Positions 15,010 through 21,808 are shown, counted from the stretch's first letter. The stretch is DNA of 23,497 nucleotides from a virus (IMGVR_UViG_3300009593_000126:1-23497); one strand, 5' to 3'. The notes: generated from the sequence alone by a model not told the origin. Program-made: numbers and translations.

Positions 15010-15017
15010 AATAAATA
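15010..15017 (+). promoter_or_regulatory. T4-type late promoter-like box
   Basis: AATAAATA, one mismatch from TATAAATA, lies 5 nt before the ATG of the lipoprotein gene (15023) and just after the terminator. No Shine-Dalgarno is present, so the transcript would start at about the ATG. Confidence 0.5.
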
Positions 15018-15022
15018 GTAAT

Positions 15023-15256
15023 ATGAAAAATTTAACAACAATTCTTGTATCAATATGGTTTTTGACATCATGTTCTACATCAGTAATACTACCAGGCCTA
15101 TGTTATGATGATAGAGATGGAACATTTATGTGTCCACAACCAGATGTTCCTATAAAGATAGACCCAATACCTGAGGTTCCATTAGAGATACAAGAAATTC
15201 TTGATTGTGAGGAGGAACATCCACTCAACGATAAAGAATGTGTGATGATAGCATGA
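15023..15256 (+). CDS. small lipoprotein, possible outer spanin
   Basis: A 77-aa protein. The start is placed at ATG 15023, because the upstream in-frame ATG (14951) lies within the terminator hairpin. Residues 1-17 form a lipoprotein signal: MKNLTTILVSIWFLTSC, with lipobox LTSC and C17 as the lipidation site. The mature part of about 60 residues is rich in proline (PIKIDPIPEVPLEI) with further cysteines. Proline-rich small lipoproteins serve as outer-membrane spanins (Rz1 type) in lysis of Gram-negative hosts. Other options are superinfection-blocking or virion lipoproteins. No inner spanin candidate is obvious beside it. Overlaps the next ATG as ATGA. Confidence 0.78.
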   Translation: MKNLTTILVSIWFLTSCSTSVILPGLCYDDRDGTFMCPQPDVPIKIDPIPEVPLEIQEILDCEEEHPLNDKECVMIA

Positions 15257-15429
15257 CTAAGAACTTGAAACCAGATGAAGTAATTTCTTTAATCACAAAG
15301 AAAGTTCAAATCAAAAAAGATTTGAGAGAACTTAGAAAGAATAAAGAAGACCGTAAAGCTGATATTCTTCAGCTAAAATTAGAGCAATTAGAAGATAAAT
15401 TGCACTCCCGACCGCTAGCAAAAAACTAA
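15253..15429 (+). CDS. small charged helical protein (58 aa)
   Basis: The start is put at ATG 15253, which overlaps the lipoprotein stop (ATGA); an in-frame upstream ATG at 15238 is less likely. The product is almost entirely charged helix, with 'SLITKKVQIKKDLRELRKNK' followed by 'ILQLKLEQLEDKL', a heptad-like pattern suggesting a coiled coil. No transmembrane segment, so it does not fit an inner spanin. Function unknown. Confidence 0.65.
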   Translation: MTKNLKPDEVISLITKKVQIKKDLRELRKNKEDRKADILQLKLEQLEDKLHSRPLAKN

Positions 15430-15432
15430 ATA
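15425..15432 (+). promoter_or_regulatory. T4-type late promoter-like box
   Basis: ACTAAATA, two mismatches from TATAAATA, overlaps the stop of the preceding gene. The gene at 15458 lies about 20 nt after the expected start site and has an 'aggag' ribosome binding site, so this message would have a normal leader. Confidence 0.4.
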
Positions 15433-15457
15433 GTCCATAGAAACACAGGAGATTTCT

Positions 15458-15841
15458 ATGGGACATTATGCTGACGCAAAAACTAGATTAACAACTTTTA
15501 AAGAAGGTCACCAACGCAGTAGCCAGTTATTTGATACTAGTGCTTCATCTATGAACATTAAGTTTAGAGATGGAGATGGTAATCCAGACGATACTCTTTT
15601 ATATGATTACACAGGCACAGGTGGTATAAAGGGTGGTCTAACTGCATGGCGAGCTGCTAATGGTTCAGTTAGTTCTGGCACAATGTATGATATGTGGAAT
15701 AGGGGTATAAACACTATGTCTGATTCAGACTACGCCGCTGAGAAGGCGAAACACGACCAGACAGTTGCAGATACAGAAGCTGATATTGCATGGGTGCAAA
15801 AGATTATAGATAACGGTGAGGACCCTACCAACATTTCTTAA
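15458..15841 (+). CDS. hypothetical late protein (127 aa)
   Basis: A 127-aa protein with a strong ribosome binding site ('caggag', 15446-15451). It begins MGHYADAKTRLTTFKEGHQR, has a Gly/Asp/Thr-rich middle (RDGDGNPDDTLLYDYTGTGG) and ends with a helix containing 'AAEKAKHDQTVADTEADIAW'. The late promoter-like box upstream suggests a virion or assembly protein. No family recognised. Confidence 0.75.
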   Translation: MGHYADAKTRLTTFKEGHQRSSQLFDTSASSMNIKFRDGDGNPDDTLLYDYTGTGGIKGGLTAWRAANGSVSSGTMYDMWNRGINTMSDSDYAAEKAKHDQTVADTEADIAWVQKIIDNGEDPTNIS

Positions 15842-15853
15842 ACTATAAAAAGT

Positions 15854-15861
15854 CATAAATA
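15854..15861 (+). promoter_or_regulatory. T4-type late promoter-like box
   Basis: CATAAATA, one mismatch from TATAAATA, lies in the 61-nt gap before the gene at 15903. The expected start near 15867 leaves a leader of about 36 nt with only weak ribosome-binding potential. Confidence 0.5.
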
Positions 15862-15902
15862 GTAGTATTACACGAACATTAAGATAAAAGTGATACTACA
15901 AA

Positions 15903-17111
15903 ATGGCAGCAGTTAAAAACTTACATTTAGAACATCTAGAAGACGAAATCATCAACAATGGTATTGATGGTGGCCGAGCTGCAATTAATTTTCTTAGGTC
16001 TTTGAGAGATATGATGAAAGGTACCTCAAAGAAAAAAGTTAATATGACAGTTAAATGGGATGGTGCACCTGCAATATGGGCAGGACAACATCCAGAAACA
16101 GGTCAATTCTTCGTTGCAAAGAAATCTCTCTTCACAAAAGCACAACTATATTACACCTCTGAACAAGCAATCAAAGATGCATCAGAACTATCTGGTGACT
16201 TAGAAAAGAAATTCATAGAGTCATTTAAGTATCTATCTAAACTTTCCTGGAATAAAATCTTACAAGGTGACTTGATGTTCACCGATGCAGATAAGAAAAT
16301 GGAAGAGATAGATGGTGTAAACTATGTCACATTTCAACCAAACACAATATTATATGCCGCTGATATAGAATCAGATTTAGGTTCTGCCATCGCCAATGCA
16401 AAATATGGTATAGTATTTCACACCACATATGAGGGTGCAACTATAGAAGACCTTGGTGCTTCATTTGGTGCAGACATATCTACATTGGGTCATAGTAAAG
16501 ATATATGGATTGATGATGCAACATACAAAAGTGTTGCAGGTAATTCTACTCTAACTGCAAAAGATACAGTTGCACTAACAAAGGCATTATCAGAAACAGG
16601 TAAATCATTTCATAAGATTAAGAAACCTGCATTAACAAAGTTCATGAAAGTTCAACAGGCAATACAAACTAAAGGTGCAGGTGGAACATATAAGACATAC
16701 ATGAATACACAAATAAGAAAGGGTAAATTTAATTTATCTTACAAGGCATATCTAAGTCATTTTGATAAGTATTGGGAAGACAAAGTAGTTAGTAAAGTCA
16801 AAATGGAAAAGACAAAAGAAACAAAAAGACAAATCGGTAAACAACTTAGAAGAGAGATAGTTGGATTAAAGATTTTAATAACAGCATTAACATCGTTTCA
16901 GACAAACATGGTTGGTGCAAAGAGTTTAATAATAAAAGGTCTAAACACTATCAAAGATATTGGGACATTTAAAAAGACTTCTAGTGGATTTGAAACAGTA
17001 AATCCAGAAGGATATGTTGCAATAGATGACAGTGGTAAGGCAGTTAAGTTAGTAGATAGAATGGAATTTTCATTGAACAATTTCACTGTCGCTAAGAATT
17101 GGGATAAGTAA
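15903..17111 (+). CDS. nucleotidyltransferase/ligase-like protein with KWDG motif
   Basis: A 402-aa late protein. I see a sequence of motifs like the covalent nucleotidyltransferase (DNA/RNA ligase) superfamily: motif I 'TVKWDGAPAIW' (K51-x-D53-G54), where the lysine would carry AMP; 'ILQGDLMF', like motif III; 'YGIVFHTTYEG', like motif IIIa; 'EGYVAID' (369-375), like motif IV; and 'KAVKLVDR' (K382), like motif V. The resemblance is by eye. The protein resembles a family of uncharacterised T4-like marine phage proteins of about 400 aa. If active it could be a DNA or RNA ligase; if not, a structural relic. Followed by a gene with a capsid-targeting-like leader. Confidence 0.72.
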   Translation: MAAVKNLHLEHLEDEIINNGIDGGRAAINFLRSLRDMMKGTSKKKVNMTVKWDGAPAIWAGQHPETGQFFVAKKSLFTKAQLYYTSEQAIKDASELSGDLEKKFIESFKYLSKLSWNKILQGDLMFTDADKKMEEIDGVNYVTFQPNTILYAADIESDLGSAIANAKYGIVFHTTYEGATIEDLGASFGADISTLGHSKDIWIDDATYKSVAGNSTLTAKDTVALTKALSETGKSFHKIKKPALTKFMKVQQAIQTKGAGGTYKTYMNTQIRKGKFNLSYKAYLSHFDKYWEDKVVSKVKMEKTKETKRQIGKQLRREIVGLKILITALTSFQTNMVGAKSLIIKGLNTIKDIGTFKKTSSGFETVNPEGYVAIDDSGKAVKLVDRMEFSLNNFTVAKNWDK

Positions 17112-17554
17112 TGAAGAAAAGTTTTTCACAACAAATGGACTATCTTACAGAAGCGAATCGCATGTATGCTGGTCTATATCGTAAACATAAAGGTATCTTC
17201 TTTAGAGGAGAGAACGAAGGTGGTGTCACAGGTGTAGGGTTTGGCGCCTTGGGAAATGGTACCTATCTTACTTGGAAAGAATCAACTGCAAAGGCCTATG
17301 CCAATTTTGGTAAAGGAAAAGTTAATAAATATAAGATAAAGAAAGGTTTAAAGATTGCAGATGAAATGGGAAAAGAAGTAGTCGCAGTCAAAAAGATGTT
17401 AGGGTTTGAACCATGGGACTATACAGATGACCCACAATTCAATAAGATTTTAACATTTGAATTAAAGAGAAAGAAATTTGATGGCGTTATCAGTGATAAC
17501 GATATGAAAGGAATAGTTATATTCGATAGAAAGAATCTAACTTTAGAAAAATGA
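17111..17554 (+). CDS. ADP-ribosyltransferase-like protein with possible capsid-targeting leader
   Basis: A 147-aa protein. After a leader, MKKSFSQQMDYLTEAN, the body reads 'IFFRGENEGGVTGVGFG', 'GTYLTWKESTAKAYANFGKG', 'VNKYKIKKGLKIADE' and 'FDGVISDNDMKGIVIFDRKN'. This R-G..., (Y)LT...AKAYA, ...GIV(I/V)FD order resembles small ART-fold (ADP-ribosyltransferase-like) domains; R32 would be the NAD-binding Arg. The expected catalytic Glu is not clear near the C-terminus (a Lys lies in the usual place), so activity is uncertain. 'LTE' followed by A fits the T4 prohead protease site (L/I-x-E). T4 packages the ART Alt in its head, which makes the comparison attractive. Confidence 0.65.
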   Translation: MKKSFSQQMDYLTEANRMYAGLYRKHKGIFFRGENEGGVTGVGFGALGNGTYLTWKESTAKAYANFGKGKVNKYKIKKGLKIADEMGKEVVAVKKMLGFEPWDYTDDPQFNKILTFELKRKKFDGVISDNDMKGIVIFDRKNLTLEK

Positions 17555-17613
17555 CAGTAGAACAAATATTAGTATTATCAGTAGTTGTTGCTACAGTATG
17601 GGCACTATCATGA
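17551..17613 (+). CDS. 20-aa membrane micro-ORF
   Basis: MTVEQILVLSVVVATVWALS. Its ATG overlaps the preceding stop (ATGA at 17551), and its own stop overlaps the following ATG (ATGA at 17610). It is mostly one hydrophobic helix. The double coupling suggests ribosomes pass through it, either to make a tiny membrane peptide or simply to bridge translation to the next gene. Confidence 0.45.
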   Translation: MTVEQILVLSVVVATVWALS

Positions 17614-17798
17614 CACAATTTATTAGTGAATATAAAGGACAAGACAAGACAGCAGAAGTCATACTCAACAATGGTGTATGGGGTTGTAATTTTTACAAGG
17701 GCAATGAACTCATAAAGACAGAATTGTATGAGGGTCATTCTGAATCATATGCCGAAGACGCCGCTGAGAATTACACATTAGGTGTAAAACAATTATGA
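17610..17798 (+). CDS. small hypothetical protein (62 aa)
   Basis: The start at ATG 17610 is chosen for its ATGA overlap with the micro-ORF; an in-frame ATG at 17598 would add four residues. The product, beginning MTQFISEYKGQDKTAEVILN, appears to be a small beta-sheet domain (VWGCNFYKGNELIKTELYEGH) with a C-terminal helix. It ends in an ATGA overlap with the next gene. Related small proteins are common in marine T4-like phages; I assign no function. Confidence 0.7.
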   Translation: MTQFISEYKGQDKTAEVILNNGVWGCNFYKGNELIKTELYEGHSESYAEDAAENYTLGVKQL

Positions 17799-18541
17799 AA
17801 ACATTTTTAGAACATTGGGTAAACGAACAGACAGACCAACTGTTTGAGGCAGGTGGTAAAGCTGCTGGCAAACTTGAACTGTTAAAAACTCCATTAATAA
17901 AGGCAAGAAGTTATGCAGAGAAGTTATTCTCAAAAAACGATATGGAATTAGATGAACAACTACCTAACTTTGATAAGAACTATGATTTGGCACAGAAATC
18001 TGCAAAGTTAGGATTTGCACAAAGAAAAGATATGCCAGTTATAGACCTGAAAGATGTTAAGATGCTTCAACTTAGACTTTCAAAAGGTTCAATTGATATA
18101 TCACCACCTTTTGCACCGAATGAAGTTCCAGATAATCCATTTCCACAAGGTTTAGACCAAAAGACAGGAAAGAAATGGGTCACACAAGGCCTTCAAGTTT
18201 TTGATGGCGATGCAAAAGATGATGTTGTCAGTGCTAAATATGGCAAAGAGTCAGTTGGTAATTTGAAACCAATTCAAGCACAAATATATTTTGATAAATC
18301 AATTAAGAAGATGTCACAAGTTGGTGTTGTAGATTCTAAAGCATTTCAAACAAAGAAAGAAAATGTTTATATCATATCATCAGATAATAGAATCATAGAT
18401 GGCCATCATAGATTTTTAACATCAGTATTGATAGACCCTAGATTAAAAGTAAATGTGTTAAAGATAGATATGCCAATTAAAAAACTATTAGAGTTGACAC
18501 TGGCATACACTGATGCAATAGGAAATGTAAGAAACAAATGA
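17795..18541 (+). CDS. ParB/sulfiredoxin-like domain protein with capsid-targeting-like leader
   Basis: A 248-aa protein. The C-terminal third has 'NVYIISSDNRIIDGHHRFLT' (D202-G203-H204-H205-R206), the signature of the ParB/sulfiredoxin fold, followed by 'LKVNVLKIDMPIKKLLEL', typical of that domain's end. ParB-type proteins bind CTP; sulfiredoxins bind ATP; phage members are mostly uncharacterised. The helix-turn-helix part of chromosome-partition ParB is absent. The N-terminus, MKTFLEHWVNEQ, resembles the T4 capsid-targeting sequence (MKTYQEFIAEA), so the protein may be packaged in the head. Starts by ATGA coupling and ends by ATGA coupling to the next gene. Confidence 0.8.
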   Translation: MKTFLEHWVNEQTDQLFEAGGKAAGKLELLKTPLIKARSYAEKLFSKNDMELDEQLPNFDKNYDLAQKSAKLGFAQRKDMPVIDLKDVKMLQLRLSKGSIDISPPFAPNEVPDNPFPQGLDQKTGKKWVTQGLQVFDGDAKDDVVSAKYGKESVGNLKPIQAQIYFDKSIKKMSQVGVVDSKAFQTKKENVYIISSDNRIIDGHHRFLTSVLIDPRLKVNVLKIDMPIKKLLELTLAYTDAIGNVRNK

Positions 18542-19827
18542 AGACATTAGATACATTCATAAGAGAAGCGAAAGAGAAAACCGCTGTGTTTTCTTTTGGT
18601 CGTTTCAATCCACCAACAACAGGACATGCCAAACTTGTAGATGTATTGAATAGACTTGCAAAGAAAGTTGGTGGTGACCCGATACTATTTACATCTCATT
18701 CTAATGACAAGAAAAAGAATCCTTTACCACATAAACAAAAGATAAATTTTTTAAGAAAATTCTTTAAGAAGAAAGTTGGAGTTCCAGATATTGCAGCCAG
18801 AACAGTATTTGATATTTGTAATGCATTACAAGAACAAGGTTATACAAATGTAGTTATGGTTGTTGGTTCAGATAGGGTAAAAGAGTTTGAACTGTTATTA
18901 AAGAAATACAATAAAGTAAAAGGCAGACATGGTTTCTATGACTTCAAGAGTATAGAAGTTGTAAGTGCAGGAAATAGAGATGCATCTGCAACAGATGTTT
19001 CTGGTATGAGTGCAAGTAAGATGAGAGCAGCTGCAGAGAAAGGTGATATTGATTCATTTAAACAAGGTGTTCCGAGTAAAAGATTTGGAGACTTATTATA
19101 CAAGGCAGTTAGAAAGGGTATGGGTATAAATGAAGAGTCACACCTACCACACTATATGCAAGAAGACTTAATACAAGAAGGTGTATATGACCCAGGCATT
19201 TTCAAGGCAGTATTCTTAATGGGTGGACCAGGTTCAGGTAAATCAACAGTTGTTAAACAACTATCACTCAACGCATTAGGTTTAAAAACTGTTAATACAG
19301 ATAAGGCCTTTGAAATAGGTTTAAAAAAGGCAGGTCAAACTTTAGACTTGGCGACAGTCCCAGCAGATATTAGGGACCCTATAAGAAAACATTCAAAGAG
19401 AATAACAGGTAAGACAATGGATTTATATCTTCAAGCTAGATTAGGTCTTGTCTTTGATACAACAAGTGCAGATGCAAGTAAAATAAAAGCATACATGAAA
19501 AGACTAGAAATTTTAGGGTATGAGAGTAAAATGATTTATGTTTCTGCCTCACTAGATAATGCATTGAAAAGAAACAAGGCAAGAGCAAGAGTATTGCCAG
19601 ATGAAGTTGTTAGAAATGATTGGGAAAGGTCACAAAAGAATCTATCTACAATGAAAGGAATATTTAAAAAAGATTTGATTACAATAACAAATGATGATGA
19701 TTTGAAAGCATTACAATCACAAACAACTAAAATGTATGGTAAATTATTATCTTGGTCAACATCATTTCCTGGCAATAAACATGCAACTTTGTGGAAACAA
19801 AGACAATTACTACAGAAAAAGAGATAA
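18538..19827 (+). CDS. bifunctional nucleotidyltransferase and P-loop kinase (NadR-like architecture)
   Basis: A 429-aa two-domain protein. Residues 21-30 are GRFNPPTTGH, the nucleotidyltransferase HxGH-type signature (T28-x-H30), and 'SGMSASKMR' at about 158-166 matches the (S/T)xSxxxR closing motif. The second half has the Walker A GGPGSGKST (229-237) and kinase-like 'LVFDTTSAD'. A nucleotidyltransferase followed by a kinase is the layout of NadR (NMN adenylyltransferase plus ribosylnicotinamide kinase), but the substrate here is unproven, and the kinase part looks more like AAA_33/zeta-type kinases. The leader MKTLDTFIREAKEK is close to T4's MKTYQEFIAEA and has a clean I-R-E prohead protease site. 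Confidence 0.85.
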   Translation: MKTLDTFIREAKEKTAVFSFGRFNPPTTGHAKLVDVLNRLAKKVGGDPILFTSHSNDKKKNPLPHKQKINFLRKFFKKKVGVPDIAARTVFDICNALQEQGYTNVVMVVGSDRVKEFELLLKKYNKVKGRHGFYDFKSIEVVSAGNRDASATDVSGMSASKMRAAAEKGDIDSFKQGVPSKRFGDLLYKAVRKGMGINEESHLPHYMQEDLIQEGVYDPGIFKAVFLMGGPGSGKSTVVKQLSLNALGLKTVNTDKAFEIGLKKAGQTLDLATVPADIRDPIRKHSKRITGKTMDLYLQARLGLVFDTTSADASKIKAYMKRLEILGYESKMIYVSASLDNALKRNKARARVLPDEVVRNDWERSQKNLSTMKGIFKKDLITITNDDDLKALQSQTTKMYGKLLSWSTSFPGNKHATLWKQRQLLQKKR

Positions 19828-19830
19828 ATA
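19823..19830 (+). promoter_or_regulatory. T4-type late promoter-like box
   Basis: GATAAATA, one mismatch from TATAAATA, covers the stop of the nucleotidyltransferase-kinase gene. It lies 5 nt before the ATG at 19836, with no Shine-Dalgarno. Confidence 0.45.
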
Positions 19831-19835
19831 GTATT

Positions 19836-20786
19836 ATGGCTAAATTAACTTTCAAAGAACATTCTGCATACAAAAAATCTGATGAAGAATTTGTAAAAGT
19901 GGATTACAAAAGACTTTACGAGAGTCAGTATCCTAGTGAAGCGAAACTTAGTCCTGCAATCGCCAAAAAGATTAAACAGATTAAAGGTATCACTAAACAA
20001 CAGGCAGAAATACTTTTAACAATACCACAACCTACACTCATGACTCTAATACAACAAATGAGTCAACTTACAATGGGTGAGTCTAAAGTATCAAGTTCTG
20101 TTAAAACTCAAGCATTGAAACACATTAATAATCTTATGGATTTACCATATGGTTCACCTGCATTTAAGAAAGAAAAACAGTCTTTAAATAAAATACTTAA
20201 AAAACATAATCTATCGTATGATAAATTATTTTCTTTTGATGAAGAATTACAAGAGAAATCAAAACTAGTCACTAGTGTTGAACAAGTATTTGACATCATA
20301 TCTAGAAAACTCAAATCAGAAATGGGTAAAAGATATAAGAAAAGTAAGTCAGATGGACTTGCATTTGTTAATTCACTCGCACAAATAGTTGGTATGAAAG
20401 CAACAGATAAGAAACAGGCGCCTAATAAAATGTTCTTAAAAATGGATTATGAACTAGATGAAGCAGTTAAACCAAACAAGAAAACAATTACTTGGGCAAC
20501 AAAAAAAGTAAAAGAACTTGATACTGTAATCAATCAAATGATTAAAAATAAAATGCCTAAAGAAATATGGCAAAGTCTTCAAAAGGTTAAATTCAATTTA
20601 GAAAACTTCATAGAAGACAATTCTAATCTAGTAATGGGTGAAAAACTAGATGCAGACTCAGATGCAGGTGATTATGTAGATGATTTCAGAAAGTCAGATG
20701 CACCACAGTTTAAAGGTAAATCAGATAAAAAGATACAGAAGATGGCAATTGCCGCCTATCTAAAGAACAAAGGACAGAAGGAATAA
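19836..20786 (+). CDS. hypothetical late protein with conserved C-terminal tag-like segment (316 aa)
   Basis: Start at ATG 19836 (MAKLTFKEHSAYKKSDEEF), preferred over an in-frame ATG at 19791 that lies inside the previous gene, since it follows the late promoter box. The protein is lysine-rich and helical. Near residues 47-58 it has 'KIKQIKGITKQQAEILLT', a short helix-turn-helix-like pattern. The end reads 'DDFRKSDAPQFKGKSDKK' then 'IQKMAIAAYL', a segment I recall from the ends of several unrelated virion-region proteins of marine T4-like phages, perhaps an assembly tag. Function unknown. Its TAA shares a base with the next ATG. Confidence 0.72.
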   Translation: MAKLTFKEHSAYKKSDEEFVKVDYKRLYESQYPSEAKLSPAIAKKIKQIKGITKQQAEILLTIPQPTLMTLIQQMSQLTMGESKVSSSVKTQALKHINNLMDLPYGSPAFKKEKQSLNKILKKHNLSYDKLFSFDEELQEKSKLVTSVEQVFDIISRKLKSEMGKRYKKSKSDGLAFVNSLAQIVGMKATDKKQAPNKMFLKMDYELDEAVKPNKKTITWATKKVKELDTVINQMIKNKMPKEIWQSLQKVKFNLENFIEDNSNLVMGEKLDADSDAGDYVDDFRKSDAPQFKGKSDKKIQKMAIAAYLKNKGQKE

Positions 20787-21376
20787 TGAAAACATTCAAC
20801 GAATTTCAAACAGAAGACTTGCAAGAAAGATTAAGTCCTTATGAATTAAAACTTATCAATCAGATGTATGATAAGAAAGGTAATCAAACTGCATTTGGTA
20901 AGGCAGTTATGAACTTTAAAAAGGGTGATGACAAAAAGGCAATTCTAAAGAAACTAAACTCTATCAAAGAAGAACACGAAGATGATTTTCAGTTAGATGA
21001 AGTGGCTTCTATTCTAACCAGACTTAAAATGGCAAGAGCTGCTCGTAAGAGTAAGGCAAAAAGAATCATAGGTGCCAAGAGAGCAAGAAAGAAAATCAAG
21101 ATTGATAAGAAAACTCTCATGAAAAGGGCACAGAAGAGAGCAAGAAGTATTCTTTCAAAAAGAAGACTTAAAGGTGCAAAACTATCTGATTTGGGTGCAG
21201 GCCAGAAAGTCGCATTGAGTAAGTATCTTGCTAAAAAGACTGCAAAAATTAATAAAATGTCGAAAAAACTTATTAAAGTCGTAAGACAAGACGAACTTGC
21301 TAAGAAGAGGGGTAAGAAAAAAGACCCACAACAGAAGATTAAGGCGAATAAATCTGGAATACCAACTAAAAAGTAA
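20786..21376 (+). CDS. highly basic internal head-type protein (196 aa) with capsid-targeting-like leader
   Basis: A 196-aa protein starting MKTFNEFQTEDLQERL, very like the T4 capsid-targeting sequence MKTYQEFIAE. An acidic stretch follows (IKEEHEDDFQLDEVAS), with an L-D-E site for prohead protease. After it comes an extremely Lys/Arg-rich, mostly helical region (KMARAARKSKAKRIIGAK, RAQKRARSILSKRRLKG). Such a layout, an acidic leader removable by protease followed by a DNA-binding-type basic body, fits an internal head protein packed with DNA, like T4 IP proteins. It has no known homologue that I recognise. Coupled by TAATG to the preceding gene. Confidence 0.78.
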   Translation: MKTFNEFQTEDLQERLSPYELKLINQMYDKKGNQTAFGKAVMNFKKGDDKKAILKKLNSIKEEHEDDFQLDEVASILTRLKMARAARKSKAKRIIGAKRARKKIKIDKKTLMKRAQKRARSILSKRRLKGAKLSDLGAGQKVALSKYLAKKTAKINKMSKKLIKVVRQDELAKKRGKKKDPQQKIKANKSGIPTKK

Positions 21377-21420
21377 GAACTAAATATTAATATAATTTAA
21401 ACTCATAAGGATTGAGAACA

Positions 21421-21428
21421 TATAAATA
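21421..21428 (+). promoter_or_regulatory. T4-type late promoter, consensus match
   Basis: An exact TATAAATA 8 nt before ATG 21437. The initiating base would fall at about -3 relative to the ATG, with no Shine-Dalgarno. Another partial copy, CTAAATA (21380-21386), lies 35 bp upstream. This is the best late promoter in the window. Confidence 0.6.
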
Positions 21429-21436
21429 ACTATATC

Positions 21437-21808
21437 ATGGATAAACAAACTTGGAAAGAAAAACTTGAAGAAGTCCGAGGTTTTAATAAACCTCAGGAAG
21501 TAGATAATGTAAAATTAACTGAGCAGCAGGAATCAGATGAAATCGAAGAACTCCTTAAAAAGGAATTTGAAGAACAGACAGAGGTCCAAGAGGAGAATTT
21601 GGAGTCACTCGAAGAGAAGAGAGATAGACTCCAGACAGAACTTAACCAAGTAAATGAAGAACTTGCTCAACAAACTCAATCAGTTGAGAAGTCCATCGAG
21701 AAACTAACAGAACGCAACATGCTTGGTAGACTTGCCAAGTCATTACGACTTAACGAACAAGGTAAACAGAAGATGTTTAATTACTTCGAGAAAGGGGAAA
21801 TCAAATGA
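21437..21808 (+). CDS. coiled-coil late protein (123 aa)
   Basis: A 123-aa protein dominated by a long coiled coil, about residues 30-95 (QESDEIEELLKKEFEEQT, ENLESLEEKRDRLQTELNQV), rich in Glu, Gln and Leu. The N-terminus is MDKQTWKEKLEEVRGFNKPQ. Size and charge are like small prohead-core proteins of T4-like phages, but this is only a resemblance. It has an exact late promoter. It ends in an ATGA overlap with the next gene. Confidence 0.72.
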   Translation: MDKQTWKEKLEEVRGFNKPQEVDNVKLTEQQESDEIEELLKKEFEEQTEVQEENLESLEEKRDRLQTELNQVNEELAQQTQSVEKSIEKLTERNMLGRLAKSLRLNEQGKQKMFNYFEKGEIK

